From positions 1-5,412 of the forward strand of contig CAIWTG010000090.1 of the NCBI GenBank assembly GCA_903915565.1: a DNA stretch of 5,412 nt. Reading direction: 5' to 3'. Position 1 is the first letter of the stretch. The number at the start of each line of letters is the position of its first letter. Source of the DNA: an uncultured Chloroflexota bacterium (GTDB taxonomy: Bacteria; Chloroflexota; Dehalococcoidia; Dehalococcoidales; RBG-16-60-22). Below the pieces are notes generated by a model. The model did not search any database and had not been told where the DNA came from. It was given only the letters and a program-made list of their open reading frames with translations. A program made the position numbers and the translations under genes. Positions 1 to 5,396 of the stretch are shown here, in pieces.

Positions 1-305
1 CCGTCATGGGGCGAATCATGGCGATTATTTTCCCCATTACCGGGTTTGTGGCCGCAGGATTCGAGCACTGCGTGGCGAATATGTATTTCGTGCCCTATGC
101 CATCCTCGTTAAAGTGGGCGCGCCGGATAGTTTCTGGCAGAGCATCGGGACGACCGCCGCCAGTTACGACCATTTGACGTGGGGTTCATTTTTCGTGAAT
201 AACCTGATACCGGTGACTATCGGTAATATGATTGGGGGCGTGTTCTTCGTCGCCCTAGTCTACTGGGTAATCTATCTACGCAGCCGGCAGACAAAAATCC
301 GCTAG
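1..305 (+). CDS. Formate/nitrite transporter family protein, C-terminal part (gene starts before the window)
   Basis: This is the end of an FNT-family (FocA/NirC/FdhC) channel, which moves small monovalent anions such as formate, nitrite or hydrosulfide across the cytoplasmic membrane as a pentamer. The frame is open from the left edge, so the N-terminal four or so helices are outside the window. About 100 residues are visible. They contain the family motif [13 protein letters not shown], whose His matches the central pore histidine of FocA (His209), followed by [13 protein letters not shown] and a last hydrophobic helix ending in [14 protein letters not shown]. The two visible membrane segments correspond to TM5 and TM6. 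Its TAG stop overlaps the thiC stop on the other strand within CTAG at 302-305. Substrate cannot be told from this part, so no symbol is given. The family assignment is firm. Confidence 0.93.
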   Translation, partial: VMGRIMAIIFPITGFVAAGFEHCVANMYFVPYAILVKVGAPDSFWQSIGTTAASYDHLTWGSFFVNNLIPVTIGNMIGGVFFVALVYWVIYLRSRQTKIR

Positions 306-1597
306 CACTTATCGGCTTTGACACCCAGGTACTGCCCTACCAATTCCATGGCGCAATATTTGCCGCACATACTGCAAGCCGCGCCGGTGGTGGCGCGCTG
401 CTTATGCACCCTCTGGAACTTTTCCGGGTCGAGGGCAAACTTGGCCTGTTCGTCCCAATCGAGCTTCTTGCGCGCCATAGACATTTGCCGGTCGCGCTCC
501 AAAGCGCCGGGGACACCTTTAGCGATATCGGCAGCATGAGCGGCGATGCGCGAGACGATAACTCCCTCACGAACATCGTCAACGTCGGGGATAGCGAGGT
601 GCTCGGACGGGGTGACGTAACAGAGGAAGTCCGCGCCGTACATGCCGGCCAAAGCGCCGCCGATAGCGCCGGTGATATGGTCATACCCCGCCGCGATGTC
701 GGTCACCAAGGGACCCAGGACATAGAACGGGGCGCCTTTGCAGATAAGTTTCTGGAGTTTAACATTAGTCTCAATCTGGTTGATGGGCACATGACCGGGA
801 CCTTCCACCATAACCTGCACGCCGGCTTTCCAGGCGCGCTCTACTAATTCACCCAAAGTCAAAAGCTCCTCGATTTGAGTGCGGTCGGTGGCGTCGGCTA
901 AAGAGCCGGGGCGCATACCGTCGCCGAGGCTTAAGGTGACATCATATTCGCGGGCGATTTCTAAAAGACGGTCATACTGCTCGTAAAGGGGATTTTCTTT
1001 ATCGTGGTGGAGCATCCACCCTACCGTAAAAGCCCCACCGCGGGAAACAACGTCCGTCACCCTGCTCTGCTGCTTTAGCCGGGCGATAGCGCTCTGCGTT
1101 ATACCGCAATGGACGGTAACAAAGTCAACGCCGTCACGGGCATTATCTTCAATGGCTTTAAAAATATCGTCGGCGGTCATCTTAATAATAGCGCCGTGGT
1201 CCTGAATTGCCATGACGCCCGCCTGATAGATGGGCACCGTGCCGATAGCCCTGGGACTGGCCTGGATAATCGCTCTGCGGATAGCGGGGATATCGCCGCC
1301 GGTGCTTAGGTCCATAACCGTGTCCGCCCCAGCCTCCAGAGCGACATGCAGCTTAACAAGCTCGGTGGTGATGTCGCCGAAGTCAGACGAGGTGCCGATG
1401 TTGGCGTTAACCTTGGTGGATAAACCTTCGCCAACGCCGCAGGGTTTGAGACCGGCGTGGTTGATATTGGCGGGAATGACGATTTTGCCATGAGCTATTT
1501 TTTCCCGCAAGAAATTAACATCGACGCCTTCGGTTTGAGCCACGATTTTCATTTCCGGAGAGATATTGCCTTTGGCGGCTATTTCCCACTGTGTCAT
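302..1597 (-). CDS. thiC: Phosphomethylpyrimidine synthase ThiC (short form)
   Basis: ThiC is a cytosolic radical-SAM enzyme that rearranges aminoimidazole ribotide into HMP-phosphate, the pyrimidine precursor of thiamin. From ATG 1597 the protein has 431 residues, the short form that lacks the N-terminal extension of the enterobacterial type. Family blocks seen: IPANINH (41-47), [15 protein letters not shown] (56-70), MDLSTGGD (95-102), VSRGGAF (184-190), SLGDGMRPG (223-231), VEGPGHVP (264-271), [13 protein letters not shown] (304-316) and SEHL (331-334). His269 and His333, 64 residues apart, are the likely metal ligands. The Fe-S motif is Cys408, Cys411, Cys415 (CX2CX3C), near the C-terminus; the textbook spacing is CX2CX4C. 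A GTG at 1606 opens the frame three codons earlier but lies inside the GGGGGTG ribosome site, so ATG 1597, 8 bases after the G run, is preferred. The TPP riboswitch upstream supports ThiC over the ThiC-like 5-hydroxybenzimidazole synthase BzaF. Confidence 0.96.
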   Translation of the reverse strand: MTQWEIAAKGNISPEMKIVAQTEGVDVNFLREKIAHGKIVIPANINHAGLKPCGVGEGLSTKVNANIGTSSDFGDITTELVKLHVALEAGADTVMDLSTGGDIPAIRRAIIQASPRAIGTVPIYQAGVMAIQDHGAIIKMTADDIFKAIEDNARDGVDFVTVHCGITQSAIARLKQQSRVTDVVSRGGAFTVGWMLHHDKENPLYEQYDRLLEIAREYDVTLSLGDGMRPGSLADATDRTQIEELLTLGELVERAWKAGVQVMVEGPGHVPINQIETNVKLQKLICKGAPFYVLGPLVTDIAAGYDHITGAIGGALAGMYGADFLCYVTPSEHLAIPDVDDVREGVIVSRIAAHAADIAKGVPGALERDRQMSMARKKLDWDEQAKFALDPEKFQRVHKQRATTGAACSMCGKYCAMELVGQYLGVKADKC

Positions 1598-1604
1598 ATC
1601 AATC

Positions 1605-1612
1605 ACCCCCGT
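1605..1612 (-). promoter_or_regulatory. thiC ribosome binding site
   Basis: The minus strand reads ACGGGGGT, which can pair with seven of eight bases of the anti-SD ACCUCCUU (one G-U wobble). The G run ends 8 bases before ATG 1597 and overlaps the alternative GTG 1606. This decides the start in favour of ATG 1597. The site lies downstream of the terminator U-tract, so control is by termination rather than by hiding the SD. Confidence 0.75.
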
Positions 1613-1664
1613 AAAATAATAAAACCAAGGGTTTTTCCAGGCCGTGATTAATTCCCTTGGTCTT
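1613..1664 (-). terminator. Intrinsic terminator of the thiC leader (riboswitch expression platform)
   Basis: On the minus strand the 5' arm (1664-1654, containing GACCAAGGG) pairs with the 3' arm (1631-1621, CCCTTGGTTTT). The stem has 11 pairs including one G-U wobble, and a loop of 22 bases. It is followed by TTTTATTATTTT (1624-1613). It lies between the TPP aptamer and the thiC SD, so its formation would stop transcription before thiC. The 5' arm can instead pair with CCCTTGG inside the aptamer (1743-1737), which gives the alternative antiterminated state. Confidence 0.85.
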
Positions 1665-1669
1665 TAAGC

Positions 1670-1697
1670 CCTGCCCGACGCATCAGGCTTTGGCAGG
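1670..1697 (-). other. Small hairpin between TPP aptamer and terminator
   Basis: On the minus strand CCTGCC (1697-1692) pairs with GGCAGG (1675-1670) around a loop of 16 bases. It would bring the aptamer end closer to the terminator, and in the antiterminated fold it would lie inside the region bridged by the aptamer-terminator pairing. It is only six pairs long and its role is inferred. Confidence 0.35.
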
Positions 1698-1701
1698 CGG
1701 G

Positions 1702-1788
1702 CCGCTTCCCTACGCTCGTATTACCGAGTTCAGGTTCCAAGGGTCGCCCTTCTACAGAAGGACTCTCAGCCTGGCGCACCCCTAGCGG
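1702..1788 (-). promoter_or_regulatory. TPP riboswitch aptamer (THI element) in the thiC leader
   Basis: The minus strand carries the conserved THI-box core in order: AGGGGTGC, GGCTGAGAGT, ACCCTTGGAACCTGA, then GGTAATACGAGCGTAGGGAA. Helices can be read directly: P1 is CCGCT (1788-1784) with AGCGG (1706-1702); P2 is GGGT with ACCC; P3 is CCTTC-TGTA-GAAGG; P5 is CTCG-GTAATA-CGAG. The GCTGAGA segment of the pyrimidine-sensing arm and the P4/P5 pyrophosphate-sensing arm are both intact. The element lies about 100-190 bases upstream of thiC and ahead of an intrinsic terminator, the usual arrangement for repression of thiC when thiamin pyrophosphate is plentiful. Confidence 0.97.
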
Positions 1789-1801
1789 AAATTGTATTTT
1801 A

Positions 1802-1830
1802 ATTATAAAGTAACACCGAATGTAAAGCAA
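1802..1830 (-). promoter_or_regulatory. thiC promoter (sigma70-type)
   Basis: On the minus strand the -35 is TTGCTT (1830-1825), followed by a 17-base spacer and a perfect -10, TATAAT (1807-1802). Transcription would begin near 1794-1796, a few bases before the P1 helix of the TPP aptamer. That placement agrees well with the riboswitch being the first structure in the mRNA. Confidence 0.75.
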
Positions 1831-1844
1831 ACGAGGGTGAAATT

Positions 1845-1873
1845 TTTTCATCACAGTTAATCTGTGTTAAACT
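1845..1873 (+). promoter_or_regulatory. Possible promoter and operator of the MFS gene
   Basis: A weak hexamer pair is seen: TTTTCA (1845-1850), 17 bases, then TAAACT (1868-1873). The spacer holds an inverted repeat CACAG-TTAAT-CTGTG (1852-1866), placed where a repressor would block the polymerase. The -10-like box ends 7 bases before ATG 1881, so the mRNA could begin at or beside the start codon. Each half is short and no regulator gene lies nearby, so this is tentative. Confidence 0.35.
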
Positions 1874-1880
1874 AATTGAG

Positions 1881-3266
1881 ATGTCTCGATACCTCATTTT
1901 TGGCATCGGCAGCCTTTCATTTTTACTGGTATCCATAAGCGGCACGAGCATATCCGTGGCGTTCCCGGTGATTGCGCAGGACCTTAACGCTTCTCTGATA
2001 CTGGCGGGGTGGGTTTTAAGCGTTAATCAGCTGGCGGGGACGGCGATTATGCCTTTAATGGGCAAAGCCGGGGATATCTTCGGGGCCAAGCGGCTTTTCC
2101 TGATTTCCATCGCCGTTTTTACCATCGGGTCGCTGTTATGCGCGCTATCACCGAATATCTACTTCCTGATTGCCGCCCGCTTTATCCAGGCGATTGGCGG
2201 CGGCGGCTTCCTGCCGCTGATGACGGCGATTGCCAGCGATCTTTTCCCCAACTCCAGGCAACAGGCCATCGGGCTGTTCAGCAGCATCTTCCCCATCGGT
2301 ATGATTATCGGGCCAAACATAGGGGGGTGGCTGGTGGGGTCTTATGGCTGGCAGTCGGTATTCTGGCTGAACATACCGCTGGGCGTAATTGTATTCATCG
2401 CCATGGCGTTCATGCTCAAAGAGACGAAAAGGGAGGGCGGGCAGCTCGACCTCACCGGGGCGGGGCTCTTTACCGGCATGCTTTCGGCTTTACTCATCGC
2501 CTTGAGTGAGATAGGTAACTCCGGCAGCGGGTCGTCGTGGGTGGTGGTGGGATTGCTGCTGGCAGCCGGCGTAATAATGGGTGGGCTTTTCCTGCGTCAC
2601 GAAGTAAGAGCGAAAGACCCCATCATTGATTTACAGACGTTAAGGGAAGGGCCGTTCCTGGCTTCGAACATATTCAACTTCCTTTACGGGGCGGCGGTGC
2701 TGGGGATAATGAGCTTTATACCGCTGTTCGCAACATCGTTTTACGGGATGTCTATTTTTGAAAGCGGGCTAATCCTGACACCGCGGTCGGTGGGGATGAT
2801 AGCGGCGTCTTTAGTAACGAGCATGATGCTGCCGAAGTGGGGCTACCGCTGGCCGATGCTGATAGGCGCCGGATTTACGGTTATCTGTATGGCGATGCTC
2901 GGGCTGGAAGCCGCAGGCACCAGCCTCTTCGGGGTGGACACCAGCGCCATGTGGACGATGTGCATTATCATGTTCCTTTCCGGCCTCGCGATGGGGATAA
3001 TTGCCCCGGCAGCCAACAACGCCTGCATCGAGCTGCTGCCGACGCGCGTTGCTACCATAACAGGGGTGAGGGGCATGTTCCGGCAGAGCGGGAGCGCGGT
3101 CAGCATTGCGGTAACGGCATTAATACTGGAGCGGTTTACCAACGTGGGTCAGGGGTTCATGTGGGTATTTTACGGGATGGCGGGGGTTTTAGTAGTGGCC
3201 ATACCCTTTATCTTTGCCATGCCAAAGGCGTGCGTGACAACGCCCCCGAAACGCATCGCCGGTTAA
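1881..3266 (+). CDS. MFS transporter, DHA2-like 14-helix family (EmrB/QacA type)
   Basis: This is a 461-residue polytopic membrane protein, probably a proton-coupled exporter. About 14 hydrophobic segments can be read, roughly at 6-28, 41-60, 72-90, 93-116, 130-152, 158-178, 192-212, 219-238, 260-284, 293-315, 322-345, 358-380, 395-417 and 427-447. Motif A is MGKAGDIFGAKR (60-71) between helices 2 and 3. Motif C in helix 5 is GMIIGPNIGG (140-149), typical of antiporters. The helix 1 motif usually containing Asp (LDxTIVNVALP) reads ISGTSISVAFP (19-29), so that acid is missing. No good SD precedes ATG 1881, though no better start is seen. It diverges from thiC across the riboswitch leader and its TAA overlaps the stop of the convergent hydrolase gene. 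Drug efflux is only one option and the substrate is unknown. Confidence 0.9.
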   Translation: MSRYLIFGIGSLSFLLVSISGTSISVAFPVIAQDLNASLILAGWVLSVNQLAGTAIMPLMGKAGDIFGAKRLFLISIAVFTIGSLLCALSPNIYFLIAARFIQAIGGGGFLPLMTAIASDLFPNSRQQAIGLFSSIFPIGMIIGPNIGGWLVGSYGWQSVFWLNIPLGVIVFIAMAFMLKETKREGGQLDLTGAGLFTGMLSALLIALSEIGNSGSGSSWVVVGLLLAAGVIMGGLFLRHEVRAKDPIIDLQTLREGPFLASNIFNFLYGAAVLGIMSFIPLFATSFYGMSIFESGLILTPRSVGMIAASLVTSMMLPKWGYRWPMLIGAGFTVICMAMLGLEAAGTSLFGVDTSAMWTMCIIMFLSGLAMGIIAPAANNACIELLPTRVATITGVRGMFRQSGSAVSIAVTALILERFTNVGQGFMWVFYGMAGVLVVAIPFIFAMPKACVTTPPKRIAG

Positions 3267-4120
3267 GACGGGTCTTCCTTGAAGGGCAGCGTCCACCGGG
3301 AGCCGGAGTTATTCAGGAAAAAGTGCGCGCCAAATTCCTGCGCCAGGTAGGCGGAAGCCTCAAAGCCCGTGCAGTGGCATACACCAAGATATTGCACACC
3401 CATAGCCTTAAGGTCGGCGGCGGTCTTTTTCCAACGGGGAAGCTCGGCATTTAGCAGGTGGGTGCCGCCAATGGCGGCGTAAACCAATTCTTGGCCGGTT
3501 ACCTTTTGCGCCTGCTTTATCGTATTAACGATGCCGCGATGGGCGCAGCCCAAAATGACCACCAGCCCAAATTCGGCGTCAATGACCAAAGCGAGGTCGT
3601 CCTTAAGCTCGTCGGGGAGCATCTCGCCGGTTTTTTTATCAAACATGCCGCTATCAATTTCTTCATAGTTCGTGAGCATGGGAATTTCACCGGTGGTGAA
3701 AAAATGGTCGGCGAGGCGGACAGGCTTATCGGTCAAGGTAAAGCGCGCCCCCAGGTTTTCCAGCAGCTCGCGCTGGAAGGGCATGCCGCTATAGCGTTCT
3801 TTCCCCATCCCCTGGCGCAGCCACCCGTACTTTAACGACCAGATATCCGGATGGGCAATAACCTCAACGGGTTTTTTAATCATCATTAAAACTTCACGCA
3901 GGCCGCCGGTATGGTCGTAATGGCCGTGGCTCAGGACGATTTTGTCCACTTTAGTAAGGTCAAGTCCAAAGAGCTGGGCGTTGTGCACCGCCGCAATGCC
4001 GGCGCCGGTATCAAAGAGGATGTTAGCGCCATCCGTCTCGATGTACATGCTCAAGCCCCACTCCGCCAGAAAGCCAACGTCAGCCGTGTTTTCCGCCAAA
4101 GTCGTGATTTTAATTTCCAT
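3263..4120 (-). CDS. Metallo-beta-lactamase-fold protein, COG1237 / dihydropterin-ribofuranosylaminobenzene-phosphate synthase-like
   Basis: This 285-residue protein has no signal peptide or membrane segment and is likely cytosolic. The metal-binding signature is LSHGHYDHTGG (63-73: His65, His67, Asp69, His70). Further conserved blocks are LFDTG (35-39), DDLALVI (174-180), GCAHRGIVNT (191-200), GGTHL (218-222) and CHCTGF (248-253). This set is typical of COG1237. An archaeal member, MJ0301, is annotated as the methanopterin-pathway enzyme 7,8-dihydropterin-6-ylmethyl-4-(ribofuranosyl)aminobenzene 5'-phosphate synthase. The reaction of bacterial members is not established, so that name should not be taken as function here. 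It is the third gene of the unit with the thiamine-binding protein and TSUP transporter, 35 bases after the latter. ATG 4120 has no clear SD. Its TAA overlaps the stop of the MFS gene in TTAA. Confidence 0.9.
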   Translation of the reverse strand: MEIKITTLAENTADVGFLAEWGLSMYIETDGANILFDTGAGIAAVHNAQLFGLDLTKVDKIVLSHGHYDHTGGLREVLMMIKKPVEVIAHPDIWSLKYGWLRQGMGKERYSGMPFQRELLENLGARFTLTDKPVRLADHFFTTGEIPMLTNYEEIDSGMFDKKTGEMLPDELKDDLALVIDAEFGLVVILGCAHRGIVNTIKQAQKVTGQELVYAAIGGTHLLNAELPRWKKTAADLKAMGVQYLGVCHCTGFEASAYLAQEFGAHFFLNNSGSRWTLPFKEDPS

Positions 4121-4127
4121 AGCTCAA

Positions 4128-4138
4128 TTACATTGTAA
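4128..4138 (-). promoter_or_regulatory. 11-base palindrome with a -10-like box ahead of the hydrolase gene
   Basis: The minus strand reads TTACAATGTAA, a perfect inverted repeat around one central base, ending 7 bases before ATG 4120 in the 35-base gap after the TSUP gene. It contains TACAAT (4137-4132), one base from a consensus -10. The hexamer 17 bases upstream, TTTAAG, is a poor -35. It may be an internal promoter, an operator, or chance in AT-rich sequence. Confidence 0.3.
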
Positions 4139-4155
4139 CAGACTTATGGGGACGC

Positions 4156-4950
4156 TTAAATGGGAGAAATCAGCAGGCGCAGAGCAACGACGATGAGCCC
4201 GACTGCCAGCAGCCGGATAATGAGGGTCCCGCTGACTTTATGCGATATTAAAGCCCCGAACTGCGCGCCGACGACTGCCCCAGCCGAGAGCACCAGCGCC
4301 ACAGCATAATCGCTGGTAAAAGTATGGTTAACAAGGTGAGTATCGATGGCAGCAAAAGTAGTAACAGTCACGATAAAGTGCGAGGTGGCGGTGGCAATAT
4401 GGGTGGGGAAGCTAAGAATTTGTGTCAACATTGGCACATGAATAATCCCGCCGCCGATGCCGAGCAAGCCAGCCACAACACCGACAAAAAAGGCAATAAC
4501 CATACCCAGCGGCAGATTATAGGAATAGTTATAAGAAGTGCCCTGTTTATCGGTAATATGGCGAGAAACCGTCCACATTTGCAGAAAACCGCCGCTGACT
4601 TTTTGACCGGGACGCAGCAGCAGGTAGATTGAAACCAGCATTAGTACCGAGCCGAAGATGTACTGAAAAACCGCGCGGTCCAAGTAGTTGATAAGGTAGG
4701 CGCCGATTATCGCCCCGGGAACTGCCGTTAGAGCAAAGAACAGTCCGGACTTGATGTCGATGCGCTTTAGACGGAAATAGGCAATTGAGCCGGAAAGGGC
4801 ATTAAAGAAAGCCACGGTTAAGGAAATACTGGTGATAACCGTCGGGGAATAATCGGGGTACATAAAGAGCAAGATAGGAATTAACAAAAAGCCGCCAGCC
4901 ACGCCTATGAGCGTGCCGAAAGCTCCTATAAAAAGCCCAATGACAACCAA
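4156..4950 (-). CDS. TauE/SafE (TSUP) family membrane transporter
   Basis: This is a cytoplasmic-membrane protein of about 264 residues (269 if translation begins at ATC 4965) from the TSUP family. The family's members move sulfite, sulfoacetate, taurine-related or other small organic anions. The two-fold internal repeat is clear: GTLIGVAGGFLLIPILL (12-28) opens the first half and AGLLGIGGGIIHVPML (160-175) the second. Each is followed by a threonine/serine-rich helix and a second glycine-rich hairpin (VPGAIIGAYL and AGAVVGAQFGAL). About eight helices are present. A polar linker (113-146) separates the halves. The only standard start that fits is TTG 4950, 24 bases after the SD and with none of its own. 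It follows the thiamine-binding protein gene by 29 bases or fewer and is surely co-transcribed. Substrate is unknown. Confidence 0.9.
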   Translation of the reverse strand: MVVIGLFIGAFGTLIGVAGGFLLIPILLFMYPDYSPTVITSISLTVAFFNALSGSIAYFRLKRIDIKSGLFFALTAVPGAIIGAYLINYLDRAVFQYIFGSVLMLVSIYLLLRPGQKVSGGFLQMWTVSRHITDKQGTSYNYSYNLPLGMVIAFFVGVVAGLLGIGGGIIHVPMLTQILSFPTHIATATSHFIVTVTTFAAIDTHLVNHTFTSDYAVALVLSAGAVVGAQFGALISHKVSGTLIIRLLAVGLIVVALRLLISPI

Positions 4951-4974
4951 TAGAAACCAGATGATGGGAGTATT

Positions 4975-4981
4975 CCCCCTT
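4975..4981 (-). promoter_or_regulatory. Ribosome binding site of the TSUP gene, overlapping the upstream stop codon
   Basis: The minus strand reads AAGGGGG, its two A's being the end of the TAA stop of the thiamine-binding gene. It matches the sites of the other genes in this window. At the spacing used there (8-9 bases after the G run) the codons are ATC 4965 and then ATC 4962, not a standard start; TTG 4950 is 24 bases away. GGGA (4977-4974) and TCCC (4969-4966) could form a small hairpin that partly hides the site. Confidence 0.6.
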
Positions 4982-5282
4982 ACTTTCCCAGCTTATCTTT
5001 GACGGCTTTGACCTTACCCTCAATCGTGAGGGGTTTATCAAGGCGTTCGTCAATGCGGATAGTGGTGACTACCCTTTGGGCTCCAGCGTCAAAAGCCGAG
5101 CGGTGCATCCGCTGCGCCAAAGCGAGCAGTTTATCGAGGTCACCCTCGATTATGGTGTTCATGGCAGTCAATTCGTACCTAACGCCGGCATCCCGTAAAA
5201 TCTTAACAGCGCCGGCAACGTAACTACTGACCGAGGGCGTACCCGTCCCTACCGGAACTACGCTGATATCTATCATCGCCAT
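4980..5282 (-). CDS. MTH1187/YqgV family thiamine-binding protein
   Basis: This is a 100-residue soluble protein of the PF01910 (formerly DUF77) family, with a ferredoxin-like fold that forms oligomers and binds thiamine. Family landmarks are a first strand MIDISVVPVGT (3-13), a TPSVSSYVA helix start (15-23), YELTAMNTIIEGD (36-48, the core signature), and RVVTTIRIDER (70-80) as the last strand. Length and order match the family's usual small single-domain form. ATG 5282 is preferred over ATG 5276 because AAGGGGGT ends 8 bases before it and because the family commonly begins MAxxDIS or similar. It is the first gene of a minus-strand unit with the TSUP transporter and the COG1237 protein. The physiological role, whether carrier, buffer or sensor of thiamin, is not settled for the family. 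No TPP riboswitch precedes it. Confidence 0.9.
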   Translation of the reverse strand: MAMIDISVVPVGTGTPSVSSYVAGAVKILRDAGVRYELTAMNTIIEGDLDKLLALAQRMHRSAFDAGAQRVVTTIRIDERLDKPLTIEGKVKAVKDKLGK

Positions 5283-5290
5283 AGCGTTAG

Positions 5291-5298
5291 ACCCCCTT
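5291..5298 (-). promoter_or_regulatory. Ribosome binding site of the thiamine-binding protein gene
   Basis: The minus strand reads AAGGGGGT, able to pair with all eight bases of ACCUCCUU with one G-U wobble. The G run ends 9 bases before ATG 5282. It is the best example of the SD form used in this window and fixes the start at 5282. Confidence 0.75.
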
Positions 5299-5316
5299 GG
5301 CTTAATATATGTATTT

Positions 5317-5345
5317 ATTCTAGTTTTTTACCGTATAAAAGACAA
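5317..5345 (-). promoter_or_regulatory. Promoter of the thiamine-binding / TSUP / hydrolase unit
   Basis: On the minus strand TTGTCT (5345-5340) and TAGAAT (5322-5317) are separated by 17 bases, close to the sigma70 consensus. Transcription would begin near 5309-5311, giving a leader of about 28 bases. That is long enough for the SD but too short for a riboswitch, so this unit does not appear to share the TPP control of thiC. Confidence 0.6.
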
Positions 5346-5374
5346 TCTGGAATAGGCAAAATAGCCGATTAAAC

Positions 5375-5396
5375 ATAAAGTAGCTGGCTTTATAAT
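5375..5396 (+). promoter_or_regulatory. Possible divergent promoter with overlapping inverted repeat
   Basis: A perfect -10, TATAAT, lies at 5391-5396 reading out of the right edge, with only poor -35 matches (TTAAAC at a 16-base spacing). It overlaps the inverted repeat ATAAAG-tagctgg-CTTTAT (5375-5393), a plausible operator. ATG at 5406-5408 follows 9 bases after the -10, without an SD. Only two codons of any gene would be in view, so no CDS is called. Confidence 0.35.

Noticed and set aside
404..847. A 147-residue plus-strand open frame inside thiC
   Set aside because: It is antisense to a highly conserved part of thiC, its translation shows no family motifs, and no promoter or SD is seen.
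302..1597. The ThiC homolog could be BzaF (5-hydroxybenzimidazole synthase)
   Set aside because: The TPP riboswitch directly upstream points to thiamin synthesis, and no cobamide genes are in view; sequence alone cannot exclude it fully.
1648..1854. A 68-residue minus-strand open frame upstream of thiC
   Set aside because: It lies over the TPP aptamer, terminator arm and thiC promoter, has no SD and resembles no protein; it is a chance frame over structured RNA.
2837..3454. A 205-residue plus-strand open frame across the MFS/hydrolase junction
   Set aside because: It is the +2 shadow of the MFS gene running into antisense of the hydrolase; composition is arginine/glycine-rich and unlike a folded protein.
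3263..4120. Beta-lactamase or methanopterin enzyme as a definite function
   Set aside because: The motif set is COG1237, not class B beta-lactamase, and no other methanopterin genes are in the window.
4128..4138. CopY/BlaI-type operator (TACAnnTGTA) ahead of the hydrolase gene
   Set aside because: The half-sites are TACA and TGTA but with a one-base spacer instead of two, and no copper or beta-lactam resistance gene is present.
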